From: Formosa haliotis
GTDB taxonomy: Bacteria > Bacteroidota > Bacteroidia > Flavobacteriales > Flavobacteriaceae
NCBI RefSeq assembly: GCF_001685485.1
Contig: NZ_BDEL01000001.1
Coordinates: forward strand, 3,345,501 to 3,409,500
Reading direction: 5' to 3'
Length of the DNA stretch: 64,000 bases
Shown: positions 37,309-47,155 of the stretch, in pieces
Position numbering within the stretch: position 1 is the first letter of the stretch
How the letters are laid out: each line of letters starts with the position of its first letter
The notes under the pieces: model-generated
The model's database searches: none
What the model was told of the DNA's origin: nothing
Seen by the model: the letters and a program-made list of their open reading frames with translations, nothing else
Translations under genes and position numbers: made by a program

Positions 37309-37770
37309 ATGATGCAAATTGTAATGTACATAGCAGTTACTATAGCGACATTTTTAGTCATGGAATGTATTACCTGGTTAACCCATAAATATGTTATGCA
37401 CGGTTTTTTATGGTATTTACATGCCGATCATCACGAACCGAAATACCCACACGTATTCGAGAAAAATGATGCCTTCTTTGTTATTTTTGCAATTCCTAGT
37501 ATTGCTCTATTTTATTTTGGAGTTCATCCCGAATTAAATGTTCTATTCTTTATTGGTTTAGGAATTTTATGTTATGGGATTGCTTATTTTTTGGTTCACG
37601 ATGTGCTTATTCATCAGCGTTTTAAATGGTTTAAAAATGTGAAAAACAAGTATTTAATTGGCTTGCGGAAGGCTCATAAAGTACACCATAAACATTTAGA
37701 TAAAGAAGATGGGGAATGTTTTGGGATGTTATTTGTACCCAAGAAATATCATAAAACCTATAAAAAGTAA
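37309..37770 (+). CDS. crtZ: Beta-carotene hydroxylase
   Basis: Di-iron hydroxylase that adds 3-hydroxyls to beta-carotene rings to give zeaxanthin. 153 residues, four membrane helices, and the full set of His boxes: HKYVMH, HADHH, HDVLIHQRF and HKVHHKH. The stop shares a base with the start of the cyclase gene (TAATG). Confidence 0.93.
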   Translation: MMQIVMYIAVTIATFLVMECITWLTHKYVMHGFLWYLHADHHEPKYPHVFEKNDAFFVIFAIPSIALFYFGVHPELNVLFFIGLGILCYGIAYFLVHDVLIHQRFKWFKNVKNKYLIGLRKAHKVHHKHLDKEDGECFGMLFVPKKYHKTYKK

Positions 37771-38452
37771 TGCAGTCTTATACCTATTTGCTCATCGATT
37801 TGGCTTGCATTTGTATTCCCTTCTTAGCTAGTTTTTACCCTAAGCATGCCTTTTTTAAGCAATGGAAATCGTTTTTTAAAGCAAATGTTTTAGTATCGAT
37901 AGCCTTTCTGATTTGGGACTATTACTTCACCGAAATGGGCATTTGGGGGTTTAACCCGGATTACCTTTTAGGGCTCTATATAGGAAATTTACCTGTAGAA
38001 GAACTTCTGTTCTTTATCTGTATTCCGTTTGCTTGTGTATTCACTTTTTTTGCTCTAAAATTCTTAATTAAAACATCACCTTTTTTTAAGTCGCAACGGT
38101 ATATCACACTCGTATTTATTAGTGTGTTTAGTCTTTTAGCTATATTACATTACCATAAATGGTACACGTTTACAGCTTGCGGTTTTACAGCGTTGTATTT
38201 AATGTTTTTAAAATGGAAACAAGTCGATTTAAGTTTTCATTACCTTACTTATTTCTTGATTCTTCCTTTTTTCTTTTGAGTAATGGTTTGTTAACAGGAT
38301 CCTTTTTAGAGGCTCCCATTGTGTGGTATAACGATGCCGAAAATTTAGGGTTTAGACTGTTTACCATTCCCATAGAAGATAGCATTTACGGCCTGTTACT
38401 CATTTTTTTAAATATTGAAGGCTTTAGATATTTTCAAACAAAGTTGAATTAA
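37770..38452 (+). pseudogene. crtY: Lycopene cyclase (CrtYcd type) interrupted by a -1 frameshift
   Basis: Would cyclise lycopene to beta-carotene. The first frame (37770 to the TGA at 38277-38279) covers the CrtYc half with PVEELLFF; the second half with FTIPIEDSIYGLLLI continues in the next frame to 38452. Adding one T to the T6 run at 38267-38272 gives LILPFFLLSNGLLTG and a continuous protein of about 227 residues, the usual length of the fused flavobacterial enzyme. All other residues look intact, so this is either a very recent mutation, a slippage-switched gene, or a sequencing error. Confidence 0.85.
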
Positions 38453-38543
38453 ATCGAGCTCCCAAACCTACTTCAGTAGTCTTAAAGAGGCTGATTAATT
38501 GATAGGTTTTTATCTAGATTTGAAGGCTTACATGGAAAAAAAA

Positions 38544-39821
38544 TTAAGGTTTAATTCCCGCTTTATAAACTTCTAAAGCACGTAATCGTGCTGACTTATG
38601 GTCTACTAAGGGATCGGGATAATCTTTAGTGCCATACTCAGGAATCCATTGTTTGATGTAGTCCAGATTTTTATCAAATTTCTCTAATTGTGTAATTGGA
38701 TTAAATATCCGGAAATAAGGTGCTGCATCGCAACCCGTTCCTGCTGCCCATTGCCAGTTCCCGTTGTTGGAAGCCAATTCGTAATCTAACAATTTTTTAG
38801 CGAAATAAGCTTCACCCCATTGCCAGTGTATAAGTAGGTGTTTACATAAAAAACTAGCGGTTACCATACGCACACGGTTGTGCATGTATCCGGTTGTGTT
38901 TAATTGGCGCATACCGGCATCGACTAAGGGGTATCCGGTTTTGCCTTGGCACCATAATTTAAACTCAGTTTCATTATTTCTCCATGCAATGCCGTCGTAT
39001 TTTCTTCTGAAATTTTGAGAGACCACGTTAGGAAAATGGTATAAAATCTGCATAAAAAATTCACGCCAAATCAATTCATTTAAAAAGGTTTGGTCTTCGG
39101 GTTTTAATGCCGAAATAATGCTGCGAATACTAACAGTTCCAAATCGTAAATGCGGACCTAAATAACTCCCAATGTCTTGAGATGGATAATCACGATATTT
39201 AGCATACTTCCCAATATCGCCTAAGTTATAAGGTTTCACTTTAATTGAGGAAGGCTTAAATCCGAAACTCTCCAAAGTAGGGAACTCAAACTGATTTTTG
39301 TGAACGTTTTCAAAAGATACATCAGAAAACACTTCAACTCCCGAAAAACGTTCTAGCCATTTGTTTTTATATGGTGTGTAAACCGTGTAAGGAGTGTTAT
39401 CCTGTTTAAGAATTTCATGGGGTTCAAAAATAACTTGATCTTTAAAGGTATGAACCTCTATGTTTTTCGACTTTAAAAATGTTGACACTTTAGCGTCCCG
39501 TTCACGGGCATACGGTTCGTAATCGGTGTTCGTGTAAACAGCCTCTATGGTATAGGTTTCGGTTAGTTGTTTCCAAATATCTAGCACTTGTCCTTTTAAA
39601 CAGAGTAAGGATGAATTATGACGGTTTAATTCAGAGTTTATAGTTTTTAATTGGTTGTAAATAAAAGATACTCTAGCATCATCTGGAGGTAATTCATTTA
39701 AAATATTGTCATCAAAAATAAAAATAGGGAGAACTAGGGTGTCACGGTTTAAAGCTTCTAAAAGCCCTGTGTTATCTGTTAATCGTAAATCGCGTCGAAA
39801 CCAAAATATGGTATATGTCAT
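38544..39821 (-). CDS. phr: DNA photolyase / cryptochrome family
   Basis: Light-driven repair of pyrimidine dimers with FAD. 425 residues: N-terminal alpha/beta antenna domain (FWFRRDLRLTDNTGL), helical FAD domain (GPHLRFGTVSIR, ELIWREFFMQ, GYPLVDAGMRQL, MHNRVRMVTASFL, WQWAAGTGCDAAPYFRIFNP). The last motifs are those of class I CPD photolyases. Convergent with the crt operon, in keeping with a light-response neighbourhood. Confidence 0.93.
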   Translation of the reverse strand: MTYTIFWFRRDLRLTDNTGLLEALNRDTLVLPIFIFDDNILNELPPDDARVSFIYNQLKTINSELNRHNSSLLCLKGQVLDIWKQLTETYTIEAVYTNTDYEPYARERDAKVSTFLKSKNIEVHTFKDQVIFEPHEILKQDNTPYTVYTPYKNKWLERFSGVEVFSDVSFENVHKNQFEFPTLESFGFKPSSIKVKPYNLGDIGKYAKYRDYPSQDIGSYLGPHLRFGTVSIRSIISALKPEDQTFLNELIWREFFMQILYHFPNVVSQNFRRKYDGIAWRNNETEFKLWCQGKTGYPLVDAGMRQLNTTGYMHNRVRMVTASFLCKHLLIHWQWGEAYFAKKLLDYELASNNGNWQWAAGTGCDAAPYFRIFNPITQLEKFDKNLDYIKQWIPEYGTKDYPDPLVDHKSARLRALEVYKAGIKP

Positions 39822-40191
39822 AAGAAAAATGATCTAAAAAAAGCAAATGAATTGGGTACTTAAATGTAATAGGTCCTGTTCTACAAAACAAGAGATTTGT
39901 AACTTAAACCTAAAACAAAACAGACATAAATTTAAAATGTTTAAGAGCTTTTATAGTTAGGCTATTACTGAACATTTTATAATGCCCTAAACCATATACT
40001 TAATCCATTTTTTTGTTGACTGAATGTAATGTTCTCCACCGTTTTAAGGGTATACATACCTGAAAAACTATCAATAGTGTGTTGAGGTTTTAATTATTTA
40101 TATATAAGATGCTGAAATAATTAAAACATTGATTTATAGAATTTAGAGAGTGTTGTCTAGGTTTGAAATTTTGGATTTTAGCTAATTAAAA
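39822..40191. other. Intergenic region, 370 bp, no gene seen
   Basis: Upstream of the photolyase and downstream of the VOC gene, both on the minus strand. AT-rich; no ORF of note, no clear promoter, repeat or RNA structure. It must contain the photolyase promoter. Confidence 0.5.
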
Positions 40192-40563
40192 TTACACATG
40201 TTGATCTAATAAAATCGGGTTACCATCGGGGTCCATGATAATAATATTTCCAGGACCTTTGGTATTTTCATCAACCTCTGTAGATAAGGTTACACCTTGA
40301 TCTTTTAATTGTTTTTGAATAGCTCTTATGTCATCAAAATCTTTCAAGGTTTTGGCATCTTGATCCCATCCCGGATTGAATGTGAGGATGTTTTTATCGA
40401 ACATGCCTTGAAACAGACCAATTAACGTTGGACCATTTTTCATGATGAGGTAATTTTTTTCCAAATCGCCAGCAAAAACCGTAAACCCTAGAGTTTCGTA
40501 AAACTGTTTAGAAATGTTTATGTTTTTTACGTTTAAACTAATGGAAAAAGCACCTAATGTCAT
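40192..40563 (-). CDS. VOC-family (glyoxalase/bleomycin-resistance fold) protein
   Basis: 123 residues, one vicinal-oxygen-chelate module: FSISLNVKNINISKQFYETL at the front and GPGNIIIMDPDGNPILLDQ at the end. Members range from lyases to dioxygenases and binding proteins; the few metal ligands visible (Asp/Glu in the tail) do not settle which. Stands alone. Confidence 0.85.
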   Translation of the reverse strand: MTLGAFSISLNVKNINISKQFYETLGFTVFAGDLEKNYLIMKNGPTLIGLFQGMFDKNILTFNPGWDQDAKTLKDFDDIRAIQKQLKDQGVTLSTEVDENTKGPGNIIIMDPDGNPILLDQHV

Positions 40564-40655
40564 GTGTATGTAATTATGATTAATATGTGTGATTAAGGAA
40601 AAAGTAGGTAGAGCTCTTGCTAAAGATACAGGGAATTTAACAGAATTTAAAGTCT

Positions 40656-41651
40656 TTACTCTGTTAACTTTACCTCGTTTTCTAGTGCTTCTCCCTTTTC
40701 AAAGGCCTCTAAATTGTTTAGCGTAACCAATGCAATTTGGTCTAAAGCTTCGTGGGTTAAAAAACCTTGATGCGATGTAATTAATACATTTGGAAACGAA
40801 ATTAAGCGAGAAATCACATCGTCCATAATAATGTTTTCTGAAAGATCTTGGAAAAACAATTTTTCTTCTTGCTCGTAAACATCAATACCAAAATACTCAA
40901 GGGTTTTATTTTTTAAAGCCTCAATGGCTTCAACCGTATCAATTAGAGCACCTCGGCTGGTGTTAATTAACATGGCGCCTTTTTTCATTTTAGAAAAAGC
41001 TGTTTTATCAATAATATGATGGGTGTCTTCTGTTAGTGGACAATGTAAAGAAATAATATCTGATGTTTTTAATAGGTCGTCCATACTCACATAGGTGACT
41101 CCTAGAGCCTTTAATTCTTCTGAAGGGTAAAGATCGAATGCAATAACCTTACAACCAAAACCTAGCATGATTTTACTAAAAAACTGACCAATTTTACCTG
41201 TTCCTACCACACCTACGGTTTTTCCAAATAAATCGAAACCGGTTAATCGTTCTAACGAAAAATTTCCTTCACGAACGCGGTTATACGCCTTATGTGTTTT
41301 TCTGTTCAAAGTTAAAATTAAGGCTGTGGCATGCTCGGCAACCGCCATAGGGGAATACGATGGTACACGAACAATTTTTATGTTTTGAGCTTGAGCCGCC
41401 TTTAAATCGACATTGTTAAATCCTGCACAACGCATAGCGACAAGTTTTATGCCGTTTAGTTTGAGTTTCTCTAGAATGTCAGCATCTAAATGATCGTTAA
41501 CAAACGCGCAAACGGCATCGAAACCTTGGGTTAAATTAACCGTATGTTTGTTTAATGAGGCTTCGTAATAGGTGATGTCTTGGTGATTGGTGTTATGCGC
41601 ATCAAAACTTTCGCGATCGTAAGATTTTGTGCTGAAGAAGGCTATTTTCAT
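40656..41651 (-). CDS. ldhA: D-lactate/2-hydroxyacid dehydrogenase
   Basis: 331 residues of the D-isomer 2-hydroxyacid dehydrogenase family. NAD-binding GTGKIGQFF (GxGxxG), INTSRGALIDT with the substrate Arg, DVYEQEEKLFF with the Glu region, and SHQGFLTHEA with the catalytic His. The DVYEQE...LFFQD segment is typical of LdhA-type D-lactate dehydrogenases. Reduces pyruvate to D-lactate with NADH, or the reverse. Confidence 0.88.
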   Translation of the reverse strand: MKIAFFSTKSYDRESFDAHNTNHQDITYYEASLNKHTVNLTQGFDAVCAFVNDHLDADILEKLKLNGIKLVAMRCAGFNNVDLKAAQAQNIKIVRVPSYSPMAVAEHATALILTLNRKTHKAYNRVREGNFSLERLTGFDLFGKTVGVVGTGKIGQFFSKIMLGFGCKVIAFDLYPSEELKALGVTYVSMDDLLKTSDIISLHCPLTEDTHHIIDKTAFSKMKKGAMLINTSRGALIDTVEAIEALKNKTLEYFGIDVYEQEEKLFFQDLSENIIMDDVISRLISFPNVLITSHQGFLTHEALDQIALVTLNNLEAFEKGEALENEVKLTE

Positions 41652-41903
41652 AGGTGAAGCTTTTGGTTTTTATTGAATAATAAGGATTAAATATAAATGA
41701 AAATTTCGGACTTTTAATTTGGTGTAGAATTTCTTAGAATAATGTTAACAGTTAGTGGGGACAAATGTGGAAATTAATAGGAACCATTACATTAGATTTT
41801 AATCAAAGTATAAAACCAAGATTAATTCATTGCCAATATCTACTTCACTGAATTTGAAAAAGGAAATGTACAAATGAGGTTTAATGTTTTAGGAAAGGCA
41901 TTT

Positions 41904-43325
41904 TTACAAACTAAAACATCCTTTTATAAAATCAATATACGTTTGCATCCCTTTGCTTAAAACGCCTCGTGGAATACGTTCGTTAGTGTTGTGAATACGC
42001 TCTAAATAGTGTCGGTCTAGTTGTATTGGGGTAAAACAAAAAGAGTTAATGCCTTGGGCTCTAAAATAACTCACATCGTTATAATTAGGTACCGAAGCAC
42101 TTAAGGTGCTAGATTGTGGGTAGTTCTTTTTAACCGCCTCTTTAATTTTGGCAAAAAAGATAGATTTATCGCTAGACGGAGGGATAATAGGCATTTCTCT
42201 TATCACCTTAACCTCTATATTTGTATTGTCTAATTTGTCTTTTAAACCTGCTATAAACTCTTCATTTGTTTTATGCGGAAGTAATCTGCAGTCTAATAAT
42301 GCCGTAATTTCTTCAGGAATAACATTAACAACATCGTTATGGCTATTCACACTAGTTAGGGTTATTGAATTTGAAAACAATGAAAATAATTCTGGCTTTT
42401 TTCTTAATTGAGGCACTATAAAGACTTTAAAAAGTCGAGGGTGCTTTAATGCGAGAGCAGAAATCCCTTTTTCCCATTGGCCTAATTGCTTTAAAATATT
42501 AATATTTGTTTCGTTATAGACTACTTTTTGCGGCTCTCCAATAATGTTGTCTAAAGCTTCAATCATGTCTTTATTGGCGTAGTTTAAAGGCGAGATTGAG
42601 CCGTGAGCCGATGTTTTAACTTTTAAAGATAACTCTAACCACAATGGCCGTTTATTAGTAATAGAAATACCAAATAAATTTTGCTCTGGATGCGATTTTA
42701 AAACATCGTTAAAAGCAGGTGGACCTTCGCCTAAAACTACTGCAGGGTTAAGTGCTTTAAAATAATTTTGCGTAACGTATGTTGCACCGCCTTCGCACTG
42801 CGTTTCCTCGCAAGAGACGGCTAAAAAGGTCACATTATAAGGCATGTTTTTATTGCCGTATTCCTGTGCAATTTTAATGGTACTAAATAAATGCATAATG
42901 CCATTCCCTTTATTGTCGAAAGCACCTCGTCCCCAAATTTCGGTTTCGGTAATATCTCCAGAAAAGGGTCCGTGCTCCCATTTTGAGACATCTCCAGATG
43001 GAATAACATCAATATGATTTAATAAAATAATGTTGGGTAACCCGCTACTTAAAGGGTAAATAGAAGCAGCAAAATTATAATTATTATTGGTATCGCCCAT
43101 TTGGGTAACATATAGACCATTTTTAAGGCACAAATTTTTTAGCCATTCTCCAGCTTCTTTTTCGTTTCCGCTAATCGATTTAAATTGAAGATATTTACTA
43201 AGAGCCTGTTCAATAGTTATATCGCCTTCCTCTGATAGGATGGTGTATTCCGAAACTTTATTTTGACTTTGTATGTGTACAGAAAGAAAAATAAAGAAGA
43301 AAAGCAACGTAAAGTTTCGACTCAT
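41904..43325 (-). CDS. M20-family metallopeptidase, exported
   Basis: 473 residues with a signal peptide (1-20, ending IQSQ). M20 zinc sites: LLNHIDVIP (His, Asp), GRGAFDNKGNG (Asp), SCEETQCEGG (catalytic Glu-Glu) and a late His. The layout is that of carboxypeptidase S/CPS1-like M20A enzymes that trim peptides or N-acyl amino acids. Monocistronic, 125 bp after rodA on the same strand. Confidence 0.88.
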   Translation of the reverse strand: MSRNFTLLFFFIFLSVHIQSQNKVSEYTILSEEGDITIEQALSKYLQFKSISGNEKEAGEWLKNLCLKNGLYVTQMGDTNNNYNFAASIYPLSSGLPNIILLNHIDVIPSGDVSKWEHGPFSGDITETEIWGRGAFDNKGNGIMHLFSTIKIAQEYGNKNMPYNVTFLAVSCEETQCEGGATYVTQNYFKALNPAVVLGEGPPAFNDVLKSHPEQNLFGISITNKRPLWLELSLKVKTSAHGSISPLNYANKDMIEALDNIIGEPQKVVYNETNINILKQLGQWEKGISALALKHPRLFKVFIVPQLRKKPELFSLFSNSITLTSVNSHNDVVNVIPEEITALLDCRLLPHKTNEEFIAGLKDKLDNTNIEVKVIREMPIIPPSSDKSIFFAKIKEAVKKNYPQSSTLSASVPNYNDVSYFRAQGINSFCFTPIQLDRHYLERIHNTNERIPRGVLSKGMQTYIDFIKGCFSL

Positions 43326-43450
43326 AATAACATATTTATAATAAAACGGCCGGTTTAAAGGCCTCTTAAAATTAGTGTTTTGCCAATAACTTACAATTAA
43401 ATTCTATGGTTTTTTTTGAAAATAAGGTCTAACCAATTCGTATTAAGGGC

Positions 43451-44728
43451 TTACCATTCGTTAATTCTGTTGGAATCTAATTTTATGAAAATGAAAAGTA
43501 GGATGGTGAATCCCCAAAGTCCAGACCCTCCGTAGCTAAAGAAAGGCAATGGAATACCAATAGTAGGAATTAGGCCCATAACCATGCCTATATTAATCAT
43601 AAAGTGCAGAAACATAATAGAGGCTACAGAGTAACCATACACTCTGCTAAATTGAGATTTTTGCAATTCAGCTAAATGAAGAATGCGTAGCATAAGCAAC
43701 ACGAATAAAATAACTACCATGGCGCTACCTACAAAGCCCCATTCTTCTCCAACAGTACTAAAAATATAGTCGGTGTGTTGTTCTGGAACAAATTTTCCAG
43801 TAGTTCGTGTGCCTTCTAGAAATCCTCTTCCTCCAATTCCACCAGAGCTAATGGCCTTTTCAGATTCGTATAAATTATAAAGAATGTCTCGGCGCATCTC
43901 TGCCAATTTAGCTGGGTCTTTTTCTAGTCGGAGCCATAAGCTTATCCTGTCTTTTTGATGCGGTTGAAGCACCGAATCGTAAAAGAAATGCACCCCAACA
44001 GACATCACTACAGCTAACAATGTAATTAGTATGGGTTGTAAAATGACTGGTTTTTTTTTGCTGATAAAATATTGAGTAAATACAACCCCTGCCGCAAGAA
44101 TAGATGTAATTATTGGGCCAAATTTTAATGAAAAAATAGAAATACAAAGCACACTAACCGCTAAGGTTAAATAAATTTTTGGCAGGCCTTCGCGATATAG
44201 TACGAAAAAGAAAGCGCCATAAACAATAGTACTTCCCGCATCGTTTTGCAATAGAATTAAAAATGCAGGAATTAGTATTATAATAAAAGTTTTAATTTGA
44301 TCTGGGAACCTGCGAATATCGGTTTGTAAATCACTTACGTATTTCGCTACAGCCAAGGCCGTTGCCGCTTTAGCAAATTCACTGGGTTGTAAGGTCATAC
44401 CTCCAATGCCATACCACGAGGTGGCTCCGTTAACATTTTTACCAAAAATAAATAGCCCGACCAAAGAGAGCATGGATACCACATAAATAACACTAGCAAA
44501 CCGTTCGTAAAATTTGGCTTCTATGGCTAAAATAATAACGATTAAGCCTAGTGTTAAACCAATAAACATGAGTTGTTTACCGTAGGCTTGAGAAAAATCA
44601 AAATAATCTACTGTTTCTCCTATATGAGATGCAGATACGATATTTAGCCAGCCAAACCCTACAAGCATCATGAAAATTATGATGGTTATCCAATCGAAAG
44701 AAAAATGTCTGTTAGTTTCTCTAATCAT
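43451..44728 (-). CDS. rodA: Rod-shape SEDS peptidoglycan polymerase RodA
   Basis: 425 residues, about ten TM helices, SEDS family: FGKNVNGATSWYGIGGMTLQPSEFAKAA (split as the family's K-x-x-x-GA-x-x-W region) and the C-terminal GLIPTIGIPLPFFSYGGSG. Polymerises glycan strands for elongation together with PBP2, whose gene ends one base upstream. Confidence 0.95.
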   Translation of the reverse strand: MIRETNRHFSFDWITIIIFMMLVGFGWLNIVSASHIGETVDYFDFSQAYGKQLMFIGLTLGLIVIILAIEAKFYERFASVIYVVSMLSLVGLFIFGKNVNGATSWYGIGGMTLQPSEFAKAATALAVAKYVSDLQTDIRRFPDQIKTFIIILIPAFLILLQNDAGSTIVYGAFFFVLYREGLPKIYLTLAVSVLCISIFSLKFGPIITSILAAGVVFTQYFISKKKPVILQPILITLLAVVMSVGVHFFYDSVLQPHQKDRISLWLRLEKDPAKLAEMRRDILYNLYESEKAISSGGIGGRGFLEGTRTTGKFVPEQHTDYIFSTVGEEWGFVGSAMVVILFVLLMLRILHLAELQKSQFSRVYGYSVASIMFLHFMINIGMVMGLIPTIGIPLPFFSYGGSGLWGFTILLFIFIKLDSNRINEW

Positions 44729-44729
44729 A

Positions 44730-46652
44730 TTAAGGCGTTACGGGTGCTAAATGGTCGTTCTTTATTAGTTTTGGTTCCACAGTTTCTAATGTTGTTCCGC
44801 GATTAATTTTAAAAGGTTCTCCAGAATATGGTTTTTCGTATTCATGTTCTAAACTATGAGAAAGGATCCATGTTTCCATATCGGTTCTGGTAATACTGCC
44901 ACGTAAATATTTTTCGATCATTAAGCTGGCAATTCTACCTGCAAATCGGCTACCCCAATACCCGTTTTCAACAAACACCGCAATGGCAATTTTAGGGTTG
45001 TCTTTTGGTGCAAAAGCTACGAAAATAGAATGGTCTGTTAACTGGGTTTTCTTGCCGTCTATTTTTACAAAATTTTCGGCAGTACCCGTTTTTCCACAAA
45101 TTTCAATGCCTTTAACTTGAAGACTTGCCGCGGTACCTTTATTGTAAACATCGAACATACCTTGAATTACAGGTTCAAAATTTTCCTTATCGATAGTGGT
45201 ATGCCTAGGCGTTGTAAAATGAGCATCTATTTCTTGACCTTCTATAGACTTTATAATGTGAGGGGTATAAAAATAACCGCGATTGGCAATGGCAGCAACC
45301 ATATTTGCCAACTGAATAGGTGTTGCCTCTATTTCTCCCTGACCAATGGCATTCGATAGGGTAAAGGTAGTTCGCCATCGGTTTTTACCGTACCATTTAT
45401 CGTAAAAGTCACCACTCGGAATTCGTCCCGGACTTCCAATTTTTAGGTCATATCCTAAATAATCTCCAAGACCAAAACTTGTTACATGCTTGTTCCATAC
45501 ATTCATCCCTTCATAAGGCGTGTCGTATTTTTCAATGATTCGTCTATATACATTTGCAAAATAAGCATTGCAAGATTCGTAAATTCCAACATTCATGGCT
45601 AACGGACTAGCGTGCGAGTGACACCCCATTTTTCGGTTTCCGTAACTATACCCATGGTGGCAAGTAAATTGATCTTTGGTGGTAACCACACCTTCTTGTA
45701 AACCTATAAGCGCGTTTAATACTTTAAAAGGTGACCCTGGAGGATATTGCGCTAATAAGCCGCGATCGTATAGCGGTTTGGCTATAGAATCGTTGTATAA
45801 TTTTGTGAAATTTCTAGATCGTTTTCTCCCTACTAAAGAATTAGGATCGTAGGTAGGCGCAGAAATCATAGTTAAAATTTCGCCGGTACTAGGTTCTATG
45901 GCTATAATTCCGCCGTGTTTATGTTGCATTAATTGTTCGCCATAGGCTTGTAAGGTGGCATCAATTGTAATCTTTACATCTTTTCCAGGTTCGGGAAGCG
46001 TGTCAAATTTCCCTTCTTTATAGGGGCCTATGTTTTTGTTGAATCGGTTTTTCTGAATAAACTTAATTCCTTTTTTTCCGCGTAATTCTTCTTCATAAGA
46101 CAATTCAATGCCTTGCTTGCCTATTAAATCTCCCATTTTGTAATAGGGCTGTTTTTTAATGATGGCATTGTTAACTTCACCAATATCGCCTAAAACATTA
46201 GCTCCAATAGAAGCTTCATAATGGCGAAGCGAGCGTTTTTGAATATAAAATCCTTCAAATTTTCGCATTTTTTCTTGAAGTACAGCATAGTCTTCTTTAG
46301 ACAGATGAGACACAAAAACCGAAGGTAGTCGTGGTGAATAGTGGTAAGCTTTATTATAGGTTTTTATAAATTGTGCTTTGTCTATTTTTAAAAGATTGCA
46401 AAACTCTACCGTGTCTAAGGGTTTAACTTCGCGAGGAATAACCATAACATCGTAAGACGATTGGTTAGAAACTAAAAGCGTTCCGTTTCTGTCGTAAACA
46501 AAGCCTCGTTTTGGGTAATCGTAAACTTTTCTGATGGCATTATCGGCATATAAATCGTTCGCAGACGAATTGTAAACCTGAAGGTAAAACAGTCTCGAAA
46601 TAAAGATAATTCCAACAAAAATAATGGTGAAAAATAATAAAAATTGCCTCAT
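44730..46652 (-). CDS. mrdA: Penicillin-binding protein 2, elongation transpeptidase
   Basis: 640 residues: one N-terminal TM, PBP dimerisation domain, then transpeptidase with SPFK (catalytic Ser307), SCN (360-362) and KTG (521-523). Cross-links peptidoglycan during side-wall growth and activates RodA. Overlaps mreD by 4 bases. Confidence 0.95.
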   Translation of the reverse strand: MRQFLLFFTIIFVGIIFISRLFYLQVYNSSANDLYADNAIRKVYDYPKRGFVYDRNGTLLVSNQSSYDVMVIPREVKPLDTVEFCNLLKIDKAQFIKTYNKAYHYSPRLPSVFVSHLSKEDYAVLQEKMRKFEGFYIQKRSLRHYEASIGANVLGDIGEVNNAIIKKQPYYKMGDLIGKQGIELSYEEELRGKKGIKFIQKNRFNKNIGPYKEGKFDTLPEPGKDVKITIDATLQAYGEQLMQHKHGGIIAIEPSTGEILTMISAPTYDPNSLVGRKRSRNFTKLYNDSIAKPLYDRGLLAQYPPGSPFKVLNALIGLQEGVVTTKDQFTCHHGYSYGNRKMGCHSHASPLAMNVGIYESCNAYFANVYRRIIEKYDTPYEGMNVWNKHVTSFGLGDYLGYDLKIGSPGRIPSGDFYDKWYGKNRWRTTFTLSNAIGQGEIEATPIQLANMVAAIANRGYFYTPHIIKSIEGQEIDAHFTTPRHTTIDKENFEPVIQGMFDVYNKGTAASLQVKGIEICGKTGTAENFVKIDGKKTQLTDHSIFVAFAPKDNPKIAIAVFVENGYWGSRFAGRIASLMIEKYLRGSITRTDMETWILSHSLEHEYEKPYSGEPFKINRGTTLETVEPKLIKNDHLAPVTP

Positions 46653-47155
46653 TTAGTGCGCTTGCTAAAAATAATAGTAACTATAATACACAGAAGAATG
46701 GTAAAGATACTAGAAAATAACGTTTTTTGAAGCGTTAAAAGTATTTCGGAAAAGTTAAATACTTCTAAAAGAAATAGGATGAGGTGATGTACCACGGTTA
46801 GTATACTTATATACATAAGTTTAGAGCCAAAATCGACATTGTTAAATTTAATGGTTTGGTGTTCGTAAACAGTACCAAATGACCATTTTAAAACTAAAGG
46901 ACGAATATAAGCGATGGTTACACAAGCTGCAGCATGAATTCCGCCAGAGTCAGAAAAAATATCGACCAATATTCCTAACAAGAAACTTAACAGCAAAAAT
47001 ACAATACGGTCGTTTTTAATAGGATACAATACAATAAATAAGATGTATAAATACGGATTTATATATCCCAAAAAATTAATATGATTTAGAATTACAACCT
47101 GTACTAGTACCAGTAAAAGGAACTTGAATATTTGAGATATAACGCTACTGTTCAT
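46649..47155 (-). CDS. mreD: Rod-shape protein MreD
   Basis: 168 residues, five or six TM helices, little sequence conservation but correct size and place between mreC and mrdA; GYINPYLYILFIVLYPIKND is typical of the Bacteroidetes MreD. Overlaps mreC by 11 bases. Confidence 0.9.
   Translation of the reverse strand: MNSSVISQIFKFLLLVLVQVVILNHINFLGYINPYLYILFIVLYPIKNDRIVFLLLSFLLGILVDIFSDSGGIHAAACVTIAYIRPLVLKWSFGTVYEHQTIKFNNVDFGSKLMYISILTVVHHLILFLLEVFNFSEILLTLQKTLFSSIFTILLCIIVTIIFSKRTK

Noticed and set aside
39822..40191. Search for a second CarH-type operator before the photolyase
   Set aside because: Only a partial TTGTCTAG near 40162 was seen, more than 300 bp from the start and without an inverted partner.
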